Source: Agrococcus sp. SGAir0287 (GTDB lineage Bacteria > Actinomycetota > Actinomycetes > Actinomycetales > Microbacteriaceae). Taken from it: a DNA stretch of 64,000 nt. The notes beneath the pieces are model-generated. The model made no database searches and was not told the DNA's origin. It saw only the letters and a list, made by a program, of their open reading frames with translations. The position numbers were made by a program, and so were the translations under genes. Below, piece after piece: positions 8,528 through 19,637 of this stretch (within the stretch, counting starts at the first letter, position 1; every line of letters begins with the position of its first letter). Location of the stretch: NCBI RefSeq assembly GCF_005484985.1, contig NZ_CP027942.1, positions 1,302,001 to 1,366,000 on the forward strand, written 5' to 3'.

Positions 8528-10882
8528 ATGGTGGATGCACACGACGCGTCGGCAGACGCGAACCACGAGACCAGCACCGAGGCCGAGGCGCCCGTCGTCG
8601 AGACCACGGTGATCGATCAGGGCCAGGCCGCGCAGGCCGAGCCCGAGCAGCCCGTCGCCTCCGACGGCGCACCGGAGCCCGGGCACGAGCCGGGGCTCGA
8701 GGGACCCGCCGAGGTGCGGCTGCCGGAGCCCGACGAGGACGCGCTGCCGTTCGCGGTGCAGTTCTTCGCGCCCGACATCGCGAGCCTGCCGCCGCTGCCG
8801 GCGCTGCCCACGCAGCGCCGGGACGACGAGGACGACGAGGACGACGACGAGCCGCGCGCCGGCAGGCGCCGCCGTCGGGGCCGCGGCCGCGGCGAGTCCG
8901 ACGCGCCGCGCGCCGAGCGTCCGCTCATCACGGAGCCGCAGAAGGTCCAGGGGTCCACGCGGCTCGAGGCCAAGAAGCAGCGACGCCGCGAGGGCCGCGA
9001 CGCGGGTCGTCGCCGCGCCGTCGTCACCGAGAGCGAGTTCCTCGCGCGGCGCGAGTCCGTCGAGCGGACGATGGTCGTGCGCTCGCGCCACGACCGCGTG
9101 CAGCTCGCGGTGCTCGAGGACGGCATCCTCGTCGAGCACTACGTCGCGAAGTCGTCGGAGACGAGCCTCATCGGCAACGTCTACCTCGGCAAGGTGCAGA
9201 ACGTGCTGCCGAGCATGGAGGCGGCGTTCGTCGACATCGGCCGCGGCCGCAACGCCGTGCTCTACTCCGGCGAGATCGACTGGGAGGCCGCGGGCCTCGA
9301 GAACCAGCCGCGCAAGATCGAGCTCGCGCTCAAGCCCGGCGACACGGTGCTCGTGCAGGTGACGAAGGATCCGATCGGCCACAAGGGCGCCCGGCTGACG
9401 AGCCAGATCTCGCTGCCCGGCCGCTACCTCGTCTCGGTGCCCGGCGGCTCGATGAGCGGCATCTCCAGGAAGCTGCCCGACACCGAGCGCGCGCGCCTGA
9501 AGAAGATCCTCAAGGAGGTGCTGCCGGAGGGCATGGGCGTCATCGTGCGCACCGCCGCCGAGGGCGCGACGCAGGAGCAGCTCACGCGCGACGTCGAGCG
9601 GCTCGGTCGCCAGTGGCAGTCGATCCAGGACCAGGCGGCGAGGGGCAGCGCGCCCGCGCGCCTGCACGCCGAGCCCGACCTGCTCGTGAAGATCGTCCGC
9701 GACGTCTTCAACGAGGACTTCCAGCGCATGGTCATCCAGGGCGACGAGGCCCTCGCGACCATCCGCGAGTACCTCGGGGCGATCGCGCCTGACCTCCTCG
9801 AGCGCATCGAGCCGTACGAGCTCGACGTCGACCCGTTCGAGCACTTCCGGGTCTCGGAGCAGATCGACAAGGCGCTCGACCGCAAGGTGTGGCTGCCCTC
9901 CGGCGGCTCGCTCGTCATCGACCGCACCGAGGCCATGACGGTCATCGACGTGAACACCGGCCGCTTCGTCGGCCAGGGCGGCAACCTCGAGGAGACCGTC
10001 ACGAAGAACAACCTCGAGGCCGCGGAGGAGGTCGTGCGGCAGCTGCGCCTGCGCGACATCGGCGGCATCGTCGTCATCGACTTCATCGACATGGTGCTCG
10101 AGTCGAACCGCGACCTCGTGCAGCGCCGGCTCATCGAGTGCCTCTCGCGCGACCGCACCAAGCACCAGGTCGCGGAGGTGACGAGCCTCGGACTCGTGCA
10201 GATGACGCGCAAGCGCCTGGGCCTCGGCCTCCTCGAGGCGTACTCGGAGACGTGCGAGGTCTGCGCGGGCCGCGGCCTCATCGTGCACCACGAGCCGGTC
10301 TCCAAGTCCTCGCGCGCCGGCAACGGCGCCGCCGAGGGCGGTCGTCGACGCGGGGGCAAGCGCCAGGAGTCGAACGGCGGCGGCGGGAGCGGCCAGCAGC
10401 AGCACTCGCAGCAGCAGGGCACCCACGCCATCACCGACGACGCGCGCAAGGGCCTGTCGCAGATGGCGGCGGCGACGAAGGGCCGCGACCACGCGCACGA
10501 CGACGAGCACGCCCACGAGGCGCCTGCGGACGACGTCCAGCAGCAGCAGACGCAGCAGGCGCCCGAGCAGCGGCAGCCCGCGCGCGAGCAGTCCTCCCGG
10601 CGCGGCCGTCGCGCCTCGAGCCGGGGCGTCGATCGCGACGCCCAGGCTCCCGCCTCGGCGCCCGCTCCCGAGCAGGCGGCCGTCACGATCCTCGACATCC
10701 CGGTCGCCGCGCGTCGCGACGAGCAGGTCGAGCCCGCGCAGCGACCGCGCGACGTCGAGGGGCTGCTCTCGGGCGCCCTCGATGCGCTCGCCGCGCCCGC
10801 TGCCGGCACCGGCAAGGCCGCGCGCCGCAGCCGTCGCGCCTCGAGCGGCGGCATCGTGACGGCGAAGCCCGACGAGGACTGA
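8528..10882 (+). CDS. rne: Ribonuclease E/G family endoribonuclease
   Basis: A 784-residue RNA-processing and decay enzyme. Residues 1-170 are an acidic then Arg/Lys-rich extension (DDEDDEDDDE followed by [10 protein letters not shown]). An S1-like RNA-binding domain follows (about 180-280), with YLGKVQNVLPSMEAAFVDIG. The catalytic DNase-I-like region has the metal ligands in VIDVNTGR (Asp474) and IDFIDM (Asp518, Asp521). The zinc link is CEVC (Cys576/Cys579). The tail from 590 is Gln/His/Ala-rich and basic, as in scaffold-type actinobacterial enzymes with flanking disordered arms. The start has GAGGAG 10 nt upstream; longer open frame exists but lacks a ribosome site. Confidence 0.93.
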   Translation: MVDAHDASADANHETSTEAEAPVVETTVIDQGQAAQAEPEQPVASDGAPEPGHEPGLEGPAEVRLPEPDEDALPFAVQFFAPDIASLPPLPALPTQRRDDEDDEDDDEPRAGRRRRRGRGRGESDAPRAERPLITEPQKVQGSTRLEAKKQRRREGRDAGRRRAVVTESEFLARRESVERTMVVRSRHDRVQLAVLEDGILVEHYVAKSSETSLIGNVYLGKVQNVLPSMEAAFVDIGRGRNAVLYSGEIDWEAAGLENQPRKIELALKPGDTVLVQVTKDPIGHKGARLTSQISLPGRYLVSVPGGSMSGISRKLPDTERARLKKILKEVLPEGMGVIVRTAAEGATQEQLTRDVERLGRQWQSIQDQAARGSAPARLHAEPDLLVKIVRDVFNEDFQRMVIQGDEALATIREYLGAIAPDLLERIEPYELDVDPFEHFRVSEQIDKALDRKVWLPSGGSLVIDRTEAMTVIDVNTGRFVGQGGNLEETVTKNNLEAAEEVVRQLRLRDIGGIVVIDFIDMVLESNRDLVQRRLIECLSRDRTKHQVAEVTSLGLVQMTRKRLGLGLLEAYSETCEVCAGRGLIVHHEPVSKSSRAGNGAAEGGRRRGGKRQESNGGGGSGQQQHSQQQGTHAITDDARKGLSQMAAATKGRDHAHDDEHAHEAPADDVQQQQTQQAPEQRQPAREQSSRRGRRASSRGVDRDAQAPASAPAPEQAAVTILDIPVAARRDEQVEPAQRPRDVEGLLSGALDALAAPAAGTGKAARRSRRASSGGIVTAKPDED

Positions 10883-10895
10883 CCCAGCGTCCGGG

Positions 10896-11159
10896 TCAGC
10901 GATCGCGGGGGCGCACGCGCAGGCCGCTCGCCAGCAGCCTGCGCACGAGCTCGCGGCCGGGCACGGCCTCGGCGCCGAGCGCGACGAGGTCGTCGATGCG
11001 CTCGGCGGGCACGTCGTAGTGGTCGCGGTCGAAGCCGCGCTCCGGCAGGCCCGCGCGGCGCGCGAAGGCGTGGAGCTCGTCGAGCGACGCGTCGCTCACG
11101 AGATGCGCCCACGTGGTGCCGTGCTTCGGCCAGCGGGGCTCGTCGACGAGGATCGCCAT
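10896..11159 (-). CDS. DUF4031 protein
   Basis: An 87-residue protein starting MAILVDEPRWPKHGTTWAHL, the characteristic opening of DUF4031. A HAFARRAGLP segment and an acidic-aromatic FDRDHYDVP stretch follow. These small proteins have unknown function; the conserved D, W, H and the HYD motif suggest a small enzyme or metal-binding fold, which is a guess. The ATG is 6 nt downstream of a minus-strand TAGCGT, a leaderless arrangement. It converges on rne, whose stop is 13 nt away; the gap holds a short inverted pair (GACCC..GGGTC). Confidence 0.82.
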   Translation of the reverse strand: MAILVDEPRWPKHGTTWAHLVSDASLDELHAFARRAGLPERGFDRDHYDVPAERIDDLVALGAEAVPGRELVRRLLASGLRVRPRDR

Positions 11160-11165
11160 GGGGCG

Positions 11166-11171
11166 ACGCTA
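11166..11171 (-). promoter_or_regulatory. Leaderless-type -10 of the DUF4031 gene
   Basis: TAGCGT on the minus strand, 6 nt before the ATG at 11159. Confidence 0.45.
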
Positions 11172-11191
11172 CCGCGTCGCGCGCGCCGTGC

Positions 11192-12295
11192 TCACGGCAG
11201 CGCGAGCCCCACGCCGAGGAAGGCCGCCATGCGGGCGAGCTCGCTCGCGACGGCGTCGCGCAGTCGCGCATCCGGCTCGAGGTCCCAGTGGATGGCTGCG
11301 ACGCGCAGCACGCCCGCGTCGCGGTCGCGCCGCGCGTCGACCTTCGCCACGAGCGCGTCGCCGTCGAGGACCGGCAGGGCGAACGCGCCCCACCGCCGCC
11401 GCGCGGCAGGCGTGTACTGCTCGAGCGCGTAGTCGAAGGCGAACAGCTCGCGCATCCGCTTCCGGTCGAAGATGAGCCGATCGAGCGGCGACAGCACCGC
11501 GACGCGACCGGTGAATCCCTCCGCGGTCGCGCCGCGCGCGAGCCGCCACTCGCCGCGCGTGCCCTCGACCCGCACGGGCTCGCCGACGTCGCCGACGACG
11601 CGGGGACGGGCGAGTCCGAGGGAGGCGAGCACGCGCTCGTGGCGGCGCGTCACGGCGACGTCCGGATCGAGCGGCTCGGCGGGCGGCAGCACGCGCTCCG
11701 CGAGGTCCCAGACGCGCTCGGAGCCGATGCGCTCGACGACCGCGACGACGCCGGAGCACTGCAGGAACTCCAGCAGCATCGCGACGTTGCGGTTCGCATT
11801 CCAGCCGCTCGAGTCCCACGGCCAGTCGGCGGTGTCCGGCACCGCGCGCTGGGGGAGGGGACCGTCGTCGTGCAGCAGGTCCAGCACGCGGTCGCGGAAG
11901 GCGGCGTTCTGCTCGACCCACGCGGCGACGTTCGGATGGTCGTCGCCCCACGAGCGCATCGCCGGGAGCAGCTCCGGCAGCAGCGACGTCGGCCGCAGCG
12001 ACATCGCGAGCGGCTCGATGGGCGTCGGCTGCCCGAGGTGCTCGAAGAGTCGCTGCTCGACCTCCACGGCACGCCGCACGTCGGCGTACGCGATCTCGTC
12101 GCCGAGCCGCGACCACGCGACGTGCTCGGCCGACGGCATCACGATGTCGGTGACGTTCGCCTGCAGGAAGCCGAGGTGCTCGACGACCGAGAGCAGATCG
12201 CCGAGCCCGCGGGCGTCGAGCAGCTGCGCGCGCACCGCGATGCGCCGCGCCTCGACGAGGGGGATCTCGCGGAGCGTCGCTGCACGGGTGGCCAT
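11192..12295 (-). CDS. Winged-helix DNA-binding (HTH_42/YcaQ-like) protein
   Basis: A 367-residue protein of the family typified by YcaQ/AlkX of E. coli, an interstrand-crosslink DNA glycosylase. An N-terminal winged-helix-like segment starts LVEARRIAVRAQLLDARG and continues LGFLQANVTDIVMPSAEHVAWSRLG. The C-terminal part has the conserved VLSPLDRLIFDRKRMRELFAFDYALEQYTPAARRR region, which I recognise from the family (quoted in part: PLDRLIFDRKR). Whether this member is a glycosylase cannot be shown here. The open frame runs far upstream through rplU, but the ATG at 12295 fits both the family start and a TAGGGT 7 nt upstream. Confidence 0.8.
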   Translation of the reverse strand: MATRAATLREIPLVEARRIAVRAQLLDARGLGDLLSVVEHLGFLQANVTDIVMPSAEHVAWSRLGDEIAYADVRRAVEVEQRLFEHLGQPTPIEPLAMSLRPTSLLPELLPAMRSWGDDHPNVAAWVEQNAAFRDRVLDLLHDDGPLPQRAVPDTADWPWDSSGWNANRNVAMLLEFLQCSGVVAVVERIGSERVWDLAERVLPPAEPLDPDVAVTRRHERVLASLGLARPRVVGDVGEPVRVEGTRGEWRLARGATAEGFTGRVAVLSPLDRLIFDRKRMRELFAFDYALEQYTPAARRRWGAFALPVLDGDALVAKVDARRDRDAGVLRVAAIHWDLEPDARLRDAVASELARMAAFLGVGLALP

Positions 12296-12302
12296 GTCCG
12301 AG

Positions 12303-12308
12303 ACCCTA
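12303..12308 (-). promoter_or_regulatory. Leaderless-type -10 of the winged-helix gene
   Basis: TAGGGT on the minus strand ends 7 nt before the ATG at 12295. Confidence 0.5.
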
Positions 12309-12350
12309 GACTGGGGGTCGGACGCGATGGCTCGCGGCGCGTGTCGCCGT

Positions 12351-12380
12351 TTGACCGGGTGCCTGCGCACCCTGTATCGT
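12351..12380 (+). promoter_or_regulatory. Promoter of rplU-rpmA
   Basis: TTGACC (12351-12356) and TATCGT (12375-12380) are spaced by 18 nt, a good housekeeping-sigma match. The leader to the rplU start is about 65 nt and can form a hairpin from TGGCGC (12388-12393) with GCGCCA (12413-12418). Whether that is an autoregulatory L21 leader is unknown. Confidence 0.7.
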
Positions 12381-12451
12381 CGTTCGTTGGCGCCAGCGCG
12401 ATCTGCTCGTGCGCGCCAGAGGCTTCCATTCCAACCGAGTGAGGGATTCAC

Positions 12452-12760
12452 GTGGTCTACGCAGTTGTGCGCGCCGGCGGGCGTCAGGAGAAGGTCGAGG
12501 TGGGCTCCGTGCTCGTCGTCGACCGCATCGCAGGCGACCAGGACGGCACGGTCGAGCTCGCTCCCGTGCTGCTCGTCGACGGCGACACCGTCACGTCGGA
12601 CGCGAAGGGCCTCGCGAAGGTCACCGTGAAGGCCGAGGTCGTGGGCGACCTGCGCGGCCCGAAGATCGTGATCCAGAAGTTCAAGAACAAGACCGGCTAC
12701 AAGAAGCGCCAGGGCCACCGTCAGGAGCTCACGCGCCTCAAGGTCACCTCGATCAAGTAG
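12452..12760 (+). CDS. rplU: 50S ribosomal protein bL21
   Basis: A 102-residue large-subunit ribosomal protein, normal length. It begins [17 protein letters not shown] and ends with the signature [16 protein letters not shown] followed by TRLKVTSI, which contacts 23S rRNA. The start is a GTG with GAGGGA 5 nt upstream. It is first in a two-gene ribosomal unit, with rpmA following after 10 nt. Confidence 0.97.
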   Translation: MVYAVVRAGGRQEKVEVGSVLVVDRIAGDQDGTVELAPVLLVDGDTVTSDAKGLAKVTVKAEVVGDLRGPKIVIQKFKNKTGYKKRQGHRQELTRLKVTSIK

Positions 12761-12770
12761 GAGATGCACG

Positions 12771-13028
12771 ATGGCACACAAGAAGGGCGCATCGTCCACC
12801 CGCAACGGCCGTGACTCGAACGCGCAGCGCCTCGGCGTGAAGCGCTTCGGCGGCCAGGTCGTCAAGGCCGGCGAGATCCTCGTCCGCCAGCGCGGCACGC
12901 ACTTCCACCCCGGCGCGGGCGTCGGCCGCGGCGGCGACGACACGCTGTTCGCCCTCCAGGCGGGCGCGGTCGAGTTCGGCCAGAAGGGCGGCCGCAAGGT
13001 CGTCAACGTGGTCGAGGTCGCGGCGTAG
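12771..13028 (+). CDS. rpmA: 50S ribosomal protein bL27
   Basis: An 85-residue protein with the standard N-terminus [20 protein letters not shown] that reaches into the peptidyl-transferase centre, then LGVKRFGGQ and [10 protein letters not shown]. There is no cleavable extension before the conserved AHKKG as found in Firmicutes. It follows rplU after 10 nt with GGAG upstream of its ATG. Confidence 0.97.
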   Translation: MAHKKGASSTRNGRDSNAQRLGVKRFGGQVVKAGEILVRQRGTHFHPGAGVGRGGDDTLFALQAGAVEFGQKGGRKVVNVVEVAA

Positions 13029-15486
<2,458 letters not shown>

Positions 15487-15490
<4 letters not shown>

Positions 15491-15906
15491 CCGCGCCCGA
15501 GGTCCGCGAGCTCGCGGCCGGCGAGACGGAGGCGATCGTCGCGCTGTGGGAGGCGGCGGGGCTGACCCGGCCGTGGAATCCGCCGCACGCCGACGTCGCG
15601 CTCGCGCTCGCCGGGCCCTCGTCGACGATCCTCGGCATCGACGTCGACGACGAGCTGGTCGCGACGGCGCTCGTCGGCCACGACGGACACCGCGGCTGGC
15701 TCTACTACGTCGCCGTCGCGCAGCCGCATCGCGGCACGGGCCTCGCGCGCGCCATCGTGACGGCGGGGGAGCGGTGGCTCGCCGCCCGCGGCATCCGCAA
15801 GGTGCAGCTCATGGTGCGCGACGGGAATCCGGCCGTGAGCCTCTATCAGCACCTCGGCTACGAGCTGCAGGCGACGAGCGTCCTCGGCCGCTGGCTCGAC
15901 GCCTAG
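15487..15906 (+). CDS. GNAT-family N-acetyltransferase
   Basis: A 139-residue single-domain acetyltransferase. The acetyl-CoA-binding motif is QPHRGTGLARAIV, preceded by the strand YYVAVA and followed by GIRKVQLMVRDGNPAVSLYQHLGY, all typical of the YpeA-like subgroup. The substrate is unknown; YpeA-type proteins act on small molecules or protein termini. The ATG overlaps the proB stop as ATGA. The TAG stop is also the first half of the proA -10 element. Confidence 0.85.
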
Positions 15907-15909
15907 GAT
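15904..15909 (+). promoter_or_regulatory. Leaderless-type -10 of proA, overlapping a stop codon
   Basis: TAGGAT begins with the TAG stop of the GNAT gene and ends 6 nt before the proA GTG. It suggests proA has its own leaderless transcript in addition to read-through from obgE-proB. Confidence 0.5.
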
Positions 15910-15915
15910 CGATCC

Positions 15916-17148
15916 GTGACCGACCTCGAGACGCTGCTGCACGCCTCCCGACGCGCCGCGAGGGTGCTCGCGGTCGCGGGCACCGAGCCGCGGAAGGCCG
16001 CGATCCGTGCCATCGCCGACGCCGTGGACGCGTCCGTCGACGCCATCGTCGCCGCCAACGCCGAGGACCTCGAGCGCGGGCGCGGCACCCTCGCGGAGGG
16101 GCTGCTCGACCGGCTCGCGCTCGACGCGGGCCGCGTCGCCGCGCTCGCCGCCGCCGCCCGCGAGCTCGCGGAGCTGCCCGACCCCGTCGGCGAGGTCACG
16201 CGCTCCCGCACGCTCGAGAACGGCCTCGAGCTCACCGAGGTGCGCGTGCCGTTCGGCGTCGTCGGCGCCATCTACGAGGCTCGCCCGAACGTCACCGTCG
16301 ACCTCGCGTGCATCGCGCTCGGCTCCGGCAACGCCATCGTGCTTCGCGGCGGCAGCGCCGCGCAGCGCACGAACGCCGTGCTCGTGGCGACGATGCAGGA
16401 GGCGATCGCGTCGGTGGGGCTGCCCGCCGAGGCCGTGCAGACGATCGACCCGCTCGGCCGTGCCGGCGCCGCGGACCTCATGCGCGCCCGCGGCCTCGTC
16501 GACCTGCTGGTGCCGCGCGGCAGCCAGTCGCTCATCGACGCCGTCGTGCGCGACTCGATCGTGCCCGTCATCGAGACCGGCGCCGGCGTCGTGCACGCCT
16601 TCGTCGACGCCGCCGCGGACCTCGACGCGGCGGTCCCGCTGCTGCTCAACGCGAAGACGCAGCGCACGAGCGTCTGCAACGCGCTCGAGACCGTGCTCGT
16701 CCACCGGTCCATCGCGGATCGCGCGGTGCCCGTCGTCGTCGAGGCGATGCGCGCCGCGGGCGTCACGGTGCACTCGGACGGCGACGTCGCGGACGCCGAG
16801 CCGCTCGGAGCAGGCGGCTGGTCGACGGAGCACGGCTCCATGGACGTCGCGGTGCGCGTCGTCGACGACCTCGACGCCGCCATCGACCACATCGAGCGGC
16901 ACGGCACCCACCACACCGACGTCATCCTCACCGAGGACGCGGTCGCCGCCGAGCGCTTCCTCGCCGAGGTGGACTCCGCGGTCGTCATGGTGAACGCGTC
17001 GACGCGGTTCACCGACGGCGGCCAGTTCGGCTTCGGCGCCGAGGTCGGCATCTCGACCCAGAAGGCGCACGCGCGCGGACCCATGGGGCTGCCGGAGCTC
17101 ACGAGCACGAAGTGGCTCGTGCGCGGCACGGGCCAGGTGCGCGCCTGA
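15916..17148 (+). CDS. proA: Glutamate-5-semialdehyde dehydrogenase (gamma-glutamyl phosphate reductase)
   Basis: A 410-residue NADPH-dependent reductase, the second step of proline synthesis after ProB. The family path is clear: EVRVPFGVVGAIYEARPNVT, the GNAIVLRGGS segment, and the catalytic-cysteine region KTQRTSVCNALETVLV. The C-terminal NASTRFTDGGQFGFGAEVGI and ISTQKAHARGPMGL segments are also present. Length is normal. The start is GTG with no ribosome site, and TAGGAT lies 6 nt upstream, so a leaderless transcript is likely. Confidence 0.95.
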   Translation: MTDLETLLHASRRAARVLAVAGTEPRKAAIRAIADAVDASVDAIVAANAEDLERGRGTLAEGLLDRLALDAGRVAALAAAARELAELPDPVGEVTRSRTLENGLELTEVRVPFGVVGAIYEARPNVTVDLACIALGSGNAIVLRGGSAAQRTNAVLVATMQEAIASVGLPAEAVQTIDPLGRAGAADLMRARGLVDLLVPRGSQSLIDAVVRDSIVPVIETGAGVVHAFVDAAADLDAAVPLLLNAKTQRTSVCNALETVLVHRSIADRAVPVVVEAMRAAGVTVHSDGDVADAEPLGAGGWSTEHGSMDVAVRVVDDLDAAIDHIERHGTHHTDVILTEDAVAAERFLAEVDSAVVMVNASTRFTDGGQFGFGAEVGISTQKAHARGPMGLPELTSTKWLVRGTGQVRA

Positions 17149-17164
17149 ACCTGCGCGCCGCGGG

Positions 17165-17170
17165 TAGGAT
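17165..17170 (+). promoter_or_regulatory. Leaderless-type -10 of the 61-residue membrane protein
   Basis: TAGGAT lies 6 nt before the ATG at 17177. There is no purine-rich ribosome site other than GAGG, which is too close. Confidence 0.5.
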
Positions 17171-17176
17171 CGAGGC

Positions 17177-17362
17177 ATGGACCTCCTCCTCGCGGCGACC
17201 GAGCACCACAGCGATCCCGGCATCATGCCGTACGTCGTCGGCGGCATCGCCGCGGCGGTCTTCGCGATCCTCGGCATCGTGACGCACTCGTACCGCGACG
17301 TCGCGAACCGGCACAGCCACAAGTTCGACCAGAGCACGCAGAACACGTCCGGCCACCACTAG
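17177..17362 (+). CDS. Small single-pass membrane protein
   Basis: A 61-residue protein with a short polar N-terminus (TEHHSDPG), one hydrophobic segment at about residues 19-36 ([17 protein letters not shown]), and a His-rich polar tail that ends TSGHH. I do not recognise a family; short proteins of this kind sit next to nadD in related genomes, by my recollection. Histidines at both ends could bind metal, which is speculative. Its own -10 just upstream and a start codon that fits the leaderless pattern support expression. Confidence 0.7.
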   Translation: MDLLLAATEHHSDPGIMPYVVGGIAAAVFAILGIVTHSYRDVANRHSHKFDQSTQNTSGHH

Positions 17363-17385
17363 GCCGCGGGCTCGGGCAGCGCCGC

Positions 17386-17982
17386 ATGGCACCTCGCCGC
17401 CGTCGTCTCGGCGTGATGGGCGGCACCTTCGACCCCATCCATCACGGTCACCTCTCCGCAGCGAGCGAGGTCGCGCAGCACTTCGAGCTCGACGAGGTCG
17501 TGTTCGTGCCCACGGGCACGCCCTACATGAAGTCGGACGCGAGCCCGGCCGAGCACCGCTACCTCATGACGGTGATCGCGACGGCCTCGAACCCGCGCTT
17601 CACGGTCTCGCGCGTCGACATCGACCGCTCGGGTCCGACGTACACGATCGACACCCTGCGCGACATGCGTGCGCTGCACCCGGACGCGGACCTCTTCTTC
17701 ATCACGGGTGCCGACGCCTTCCAGTCGATCGTGGGCTGGAAGGACGTCGGCGAGCTGTGGGAGCTCGCGCACTTCGTCGCCGTCTCGCGACCCGGGCACC
17801 AGCTCTCCGTCCTGGGGTACCCCGACGACGCGGTATCCTCGTTGGAGGTTCCCGCGCTCGCCATCTCGTCCACCGACTGCCGAGCCCGTGTGGGAGCCGG
17901 CTACCCGGTGTGGTATCTCGTCCCCGATGGGGTGGTTCAATACATCACCAAGCACGCTCTGTACAGGATGATCGACGCATGA
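17386..17982 (+). CDS. nadD: Nicotinate-nucleotide adenylyltransferase
   Basis: A 198-residue nucleotidyltransferase that adenylates nicotinate mononucleotide in NAD synthesis. The N-terminal [20 protein letters not shown] contains the T/HxGH nucleotide-binding motif. [10 protein letters not shown] and the C-terminal [13 protein letters not shown] segment (ISST-type phosphate-binding motif) follow. Length is typical. It overlaps the next gene by ATGA, linking NAD synthesis with the acidic membrane protein and rsfS, a common actinobacterial order. Confidence 0.95.
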   Translation: MAPRRRRLGVMGGTFDPIHHGHLSAASEVAQHFELDEVVFVPTGTPYMKSDASPAEHRYLMTVIATASNPRFTVSRVDIDRSGPTYTIDTLRDMRALHPDADLFFITGADAFQSIVGWKDVGELWELAHFVAVSRPGHQLSVLGYPDDAVSSLEVPALAISSTDCRARVGAGYPVWYLVPDGVVQYITKHALYRMIDA

Positions 17983-19139
17983 CCGACTACGACGGCCCGC
18001 CGCTGACGCGCCGCGAACGCAAGGAGCGCGAGCGCGCCCTTGCCGAGGCGACCGGCCAGACGCCGCCCGTCGCAGCACCGATCGCGGAGCCGTCGACGCC
18101 GACGGCCGAGCCGGAGCAGGCGCCCGAGCCGGCCGAGACCGAGGCCATCGACGTCTCGGAGCTCATCGCCGACCTCCGCCCGCAGTCGACCCCCGCCCCC
18201 GAGGGCCCCGTCGCCGGCGTGCCCGCATCGGGCGAGGCCCGCGTGCAGGAGGCCCGCGAGGCCGACGCGGCGGCGGCCGAGGCGGAGCAGGGCTCGTCGT
18301 CCGGCTTCGGCCGCTTCTTCGGCCGTCGTGGGCCCGCCCAGGACTCGACGGACGAGCCCGCGCAGCAGCACGAGTCGATCGCCGACGTCTTCGCCGACCT
18401 GCAGGGCGATCGTCCCGAGCCCACGCGTCCGGCCGGCACCCCCATGCCCCGCATCGAGGTCGACGACCTCGACCCCGTCGACGACGCCGAGGTCGATCGA
18501 CTCGAGATCGACGAGGTCGAGGTCGCCGACGCCCGCGTCTCGTCGCGGCGCATCGCCGACTCGACGCCTGCGCAGCTCGAGGATCGTCGCCAGCCCGCCG
18601 TCGACGACGAGGACGAGGAGGAGGTGCGCACCGGGCCCGCTCGCGCGACCGGTCGCATCCCCGTCATCGTCAACGTCGTCGAGGACACCTCGCGTCACCA
18701 CATCGCCGACCTGCGCGACGACGACACGAGCGCCATCAGCGCGTCGAGCGTCGGCACCGGCACCTCCACGATCACGGCGAACGCGCTCGTGCTGCCCGCC
18801 TCGGGCGCCCACGAGCCCATCACGGTCGAGACCGCCGACGGCGTCATCGTCACGGGCTCCATCGATCTGCCCGACGGCTTCGCGTCCTCGGGCCGCAGCC
18901 GCGGCACGATCGACACCGCGGAGGTCGACGCCGTCGACGACGCCGGAGAGGTGCGCAGCCCCGAGACGCAGCCCGTGCGCGCGAGCCGCGCCGTCTCGTC
19001 GTACGCCAACGCTCGCGTGCGCATCGCGCCGCAGCGCCGGTCGCGCAACGCGACCCCCATCGTCATCGGCGTCGCGGGCGGCATCGGCATCGTCGCCGTC
19101 GGCGCGACCGTCGTGGCCTTCATCGCCGGCTGGATCTGA
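17979..19139 (+). CDS. Acidic low-complexity protein with C-terminal membrane anchor
   Basis: A 386-residue protein. The N-terminus is charged ([14 protein letters not shown]) and is followed by a long Pro/Glu/Ala- and Asp/Val-rich region that is probably disordered. A more structured Ser/Thr/Val-rich stretch spans about 220-310. One hydrophobic helix closes the chain (about 362-386, [20 protein letters not shown]), so this is likely a tail-anchored or single-pass protein with a large cytoplasmic part. I do not recognise a domain. It is translationally coupled to nadD (ATGA), and rsfS follows after 5 nt, so it is co-expressed with both. Its role is unknown. Confidence 0.75.
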   Translation: MTDYDGPPLTRRERKERERALAEATGQTPPVAAPIAEPSTPTAEPEQAPEPAETEAIDVSELIADLRPQSTPAPEGPVAGVPASGEARVQEAREADAAAAEAEQGSSSGFGRFFGRRGPAQDSTDEPAQQHESIADVFADLQGDRPEPTRPAGTPMPRIEVDDLDPVDDAEVDRLEIDEVEVADARVSSRRIADSTPAQLEDRRQPAVDDEDEEEVRTGPARATGRIPVIVNVVEDTSRHHIADLRDDDTSAISASSVGTGTSTITANALVLPASGAHEPITVETADGVIVTGSIDLPDGFASSGRSRGTIDTAEVDAVDDAGEVRSPETQPVRASRAVSSYANARVRIAPQRRSRNATPIVIGVAGGIGIVAVGATVVAFIAGWI

Positions 19140-19144
19140 GGACC

Positions 19145-19513
19145 GTGACCGCAACCCAACGGACCATCGAGCTCGTGCAGGCCGCCGCGAAGGCGGCGGA
19201 CGGCGTCCTCGGCACCGACATCGTCGGCCTCGACGTGTCGGAGCGGCTCCCGCTCACCGACGCGTTCCTGCTCGCGACCGGCTCGTCCGAGCGGCAGGTC
19301 TCGGCGATCGCACGCGCGATCGAGGACGACCTGCTCGAGCTCGGCGCGAAGCCGCTGCGTCGCGAGGGCCGCGCCGACGGCCGCTGGGTGCTCATCGACC
19401 TCGGCGACCTCGTCGTGCACGTCTTCCACGAGGACGAGCGGCAGTACTACCAGCTCGAGCGGCTGTGGCGGGACTGCCCGACCATCGCGCTCGACCTGCC
19501 CGCCGCGGACTGA
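19145..19513 (+). CDS. rsfS: Ribosomal silencing factor RsfS
   Basis: A 122-residue protein that binds bL14 and blocks subunit joining when nutrients are short. The family core is clear: GTDIVGLDVSERLPLTDAF, LLATGSSERQVSAIARAIED, and the LGDLVVHVFHEDERQYYQLERLW end, which is the diagnostic motif. It starts at GTG, 5 nt after the preceding gene, with GAGGA as ribosome site overlapping that gene's end. The nadD-hypothetical-rsfS order is conserved in actinobacteria. Confidence 0.94.
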   Translation: MTATQRTIELVQAAAKAADGVLGTDIVGLDVSERLPLTDAFLLATGSSERQVSAIARAIEDDLLELGAKPLRREGRADGRWVLIDLGDLVVHVFHEDERQYYQLERLWRDCPTIALDLPAAD

Positions 19514-19534
19514 CGTCCGCGTCCCCCGCGCCGC

Positions 19535-19583
19535 TTGCGCAGCGGCGGGGCCGTGGGCTACCGTCGCGTTGTAAACGTTTCCA
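19535..19583 (+). promoter_or_regulatory. Promoter and LacI-type operator of the glycoside operon
   Basis: TTGCGC (19535-19540) and TACCGT (19559-19564) are 18 nt apart. Just downstream, on the expected transcription start, lies TGTAAACGTTTCCA (19570-19583) with the AAACGTTT core typical of LacI-family operators. This fits autorepression by the first gene. A GC hairpin that could end the rsfS transcript overlaps the -35. Confidence 0.75.
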
Positions 19584-19637
19584 GTCAGTGCCCCGAGCGG
19601 TGACGGGATGCGCATCCGAGGTGCGAGGGAGCACGCG

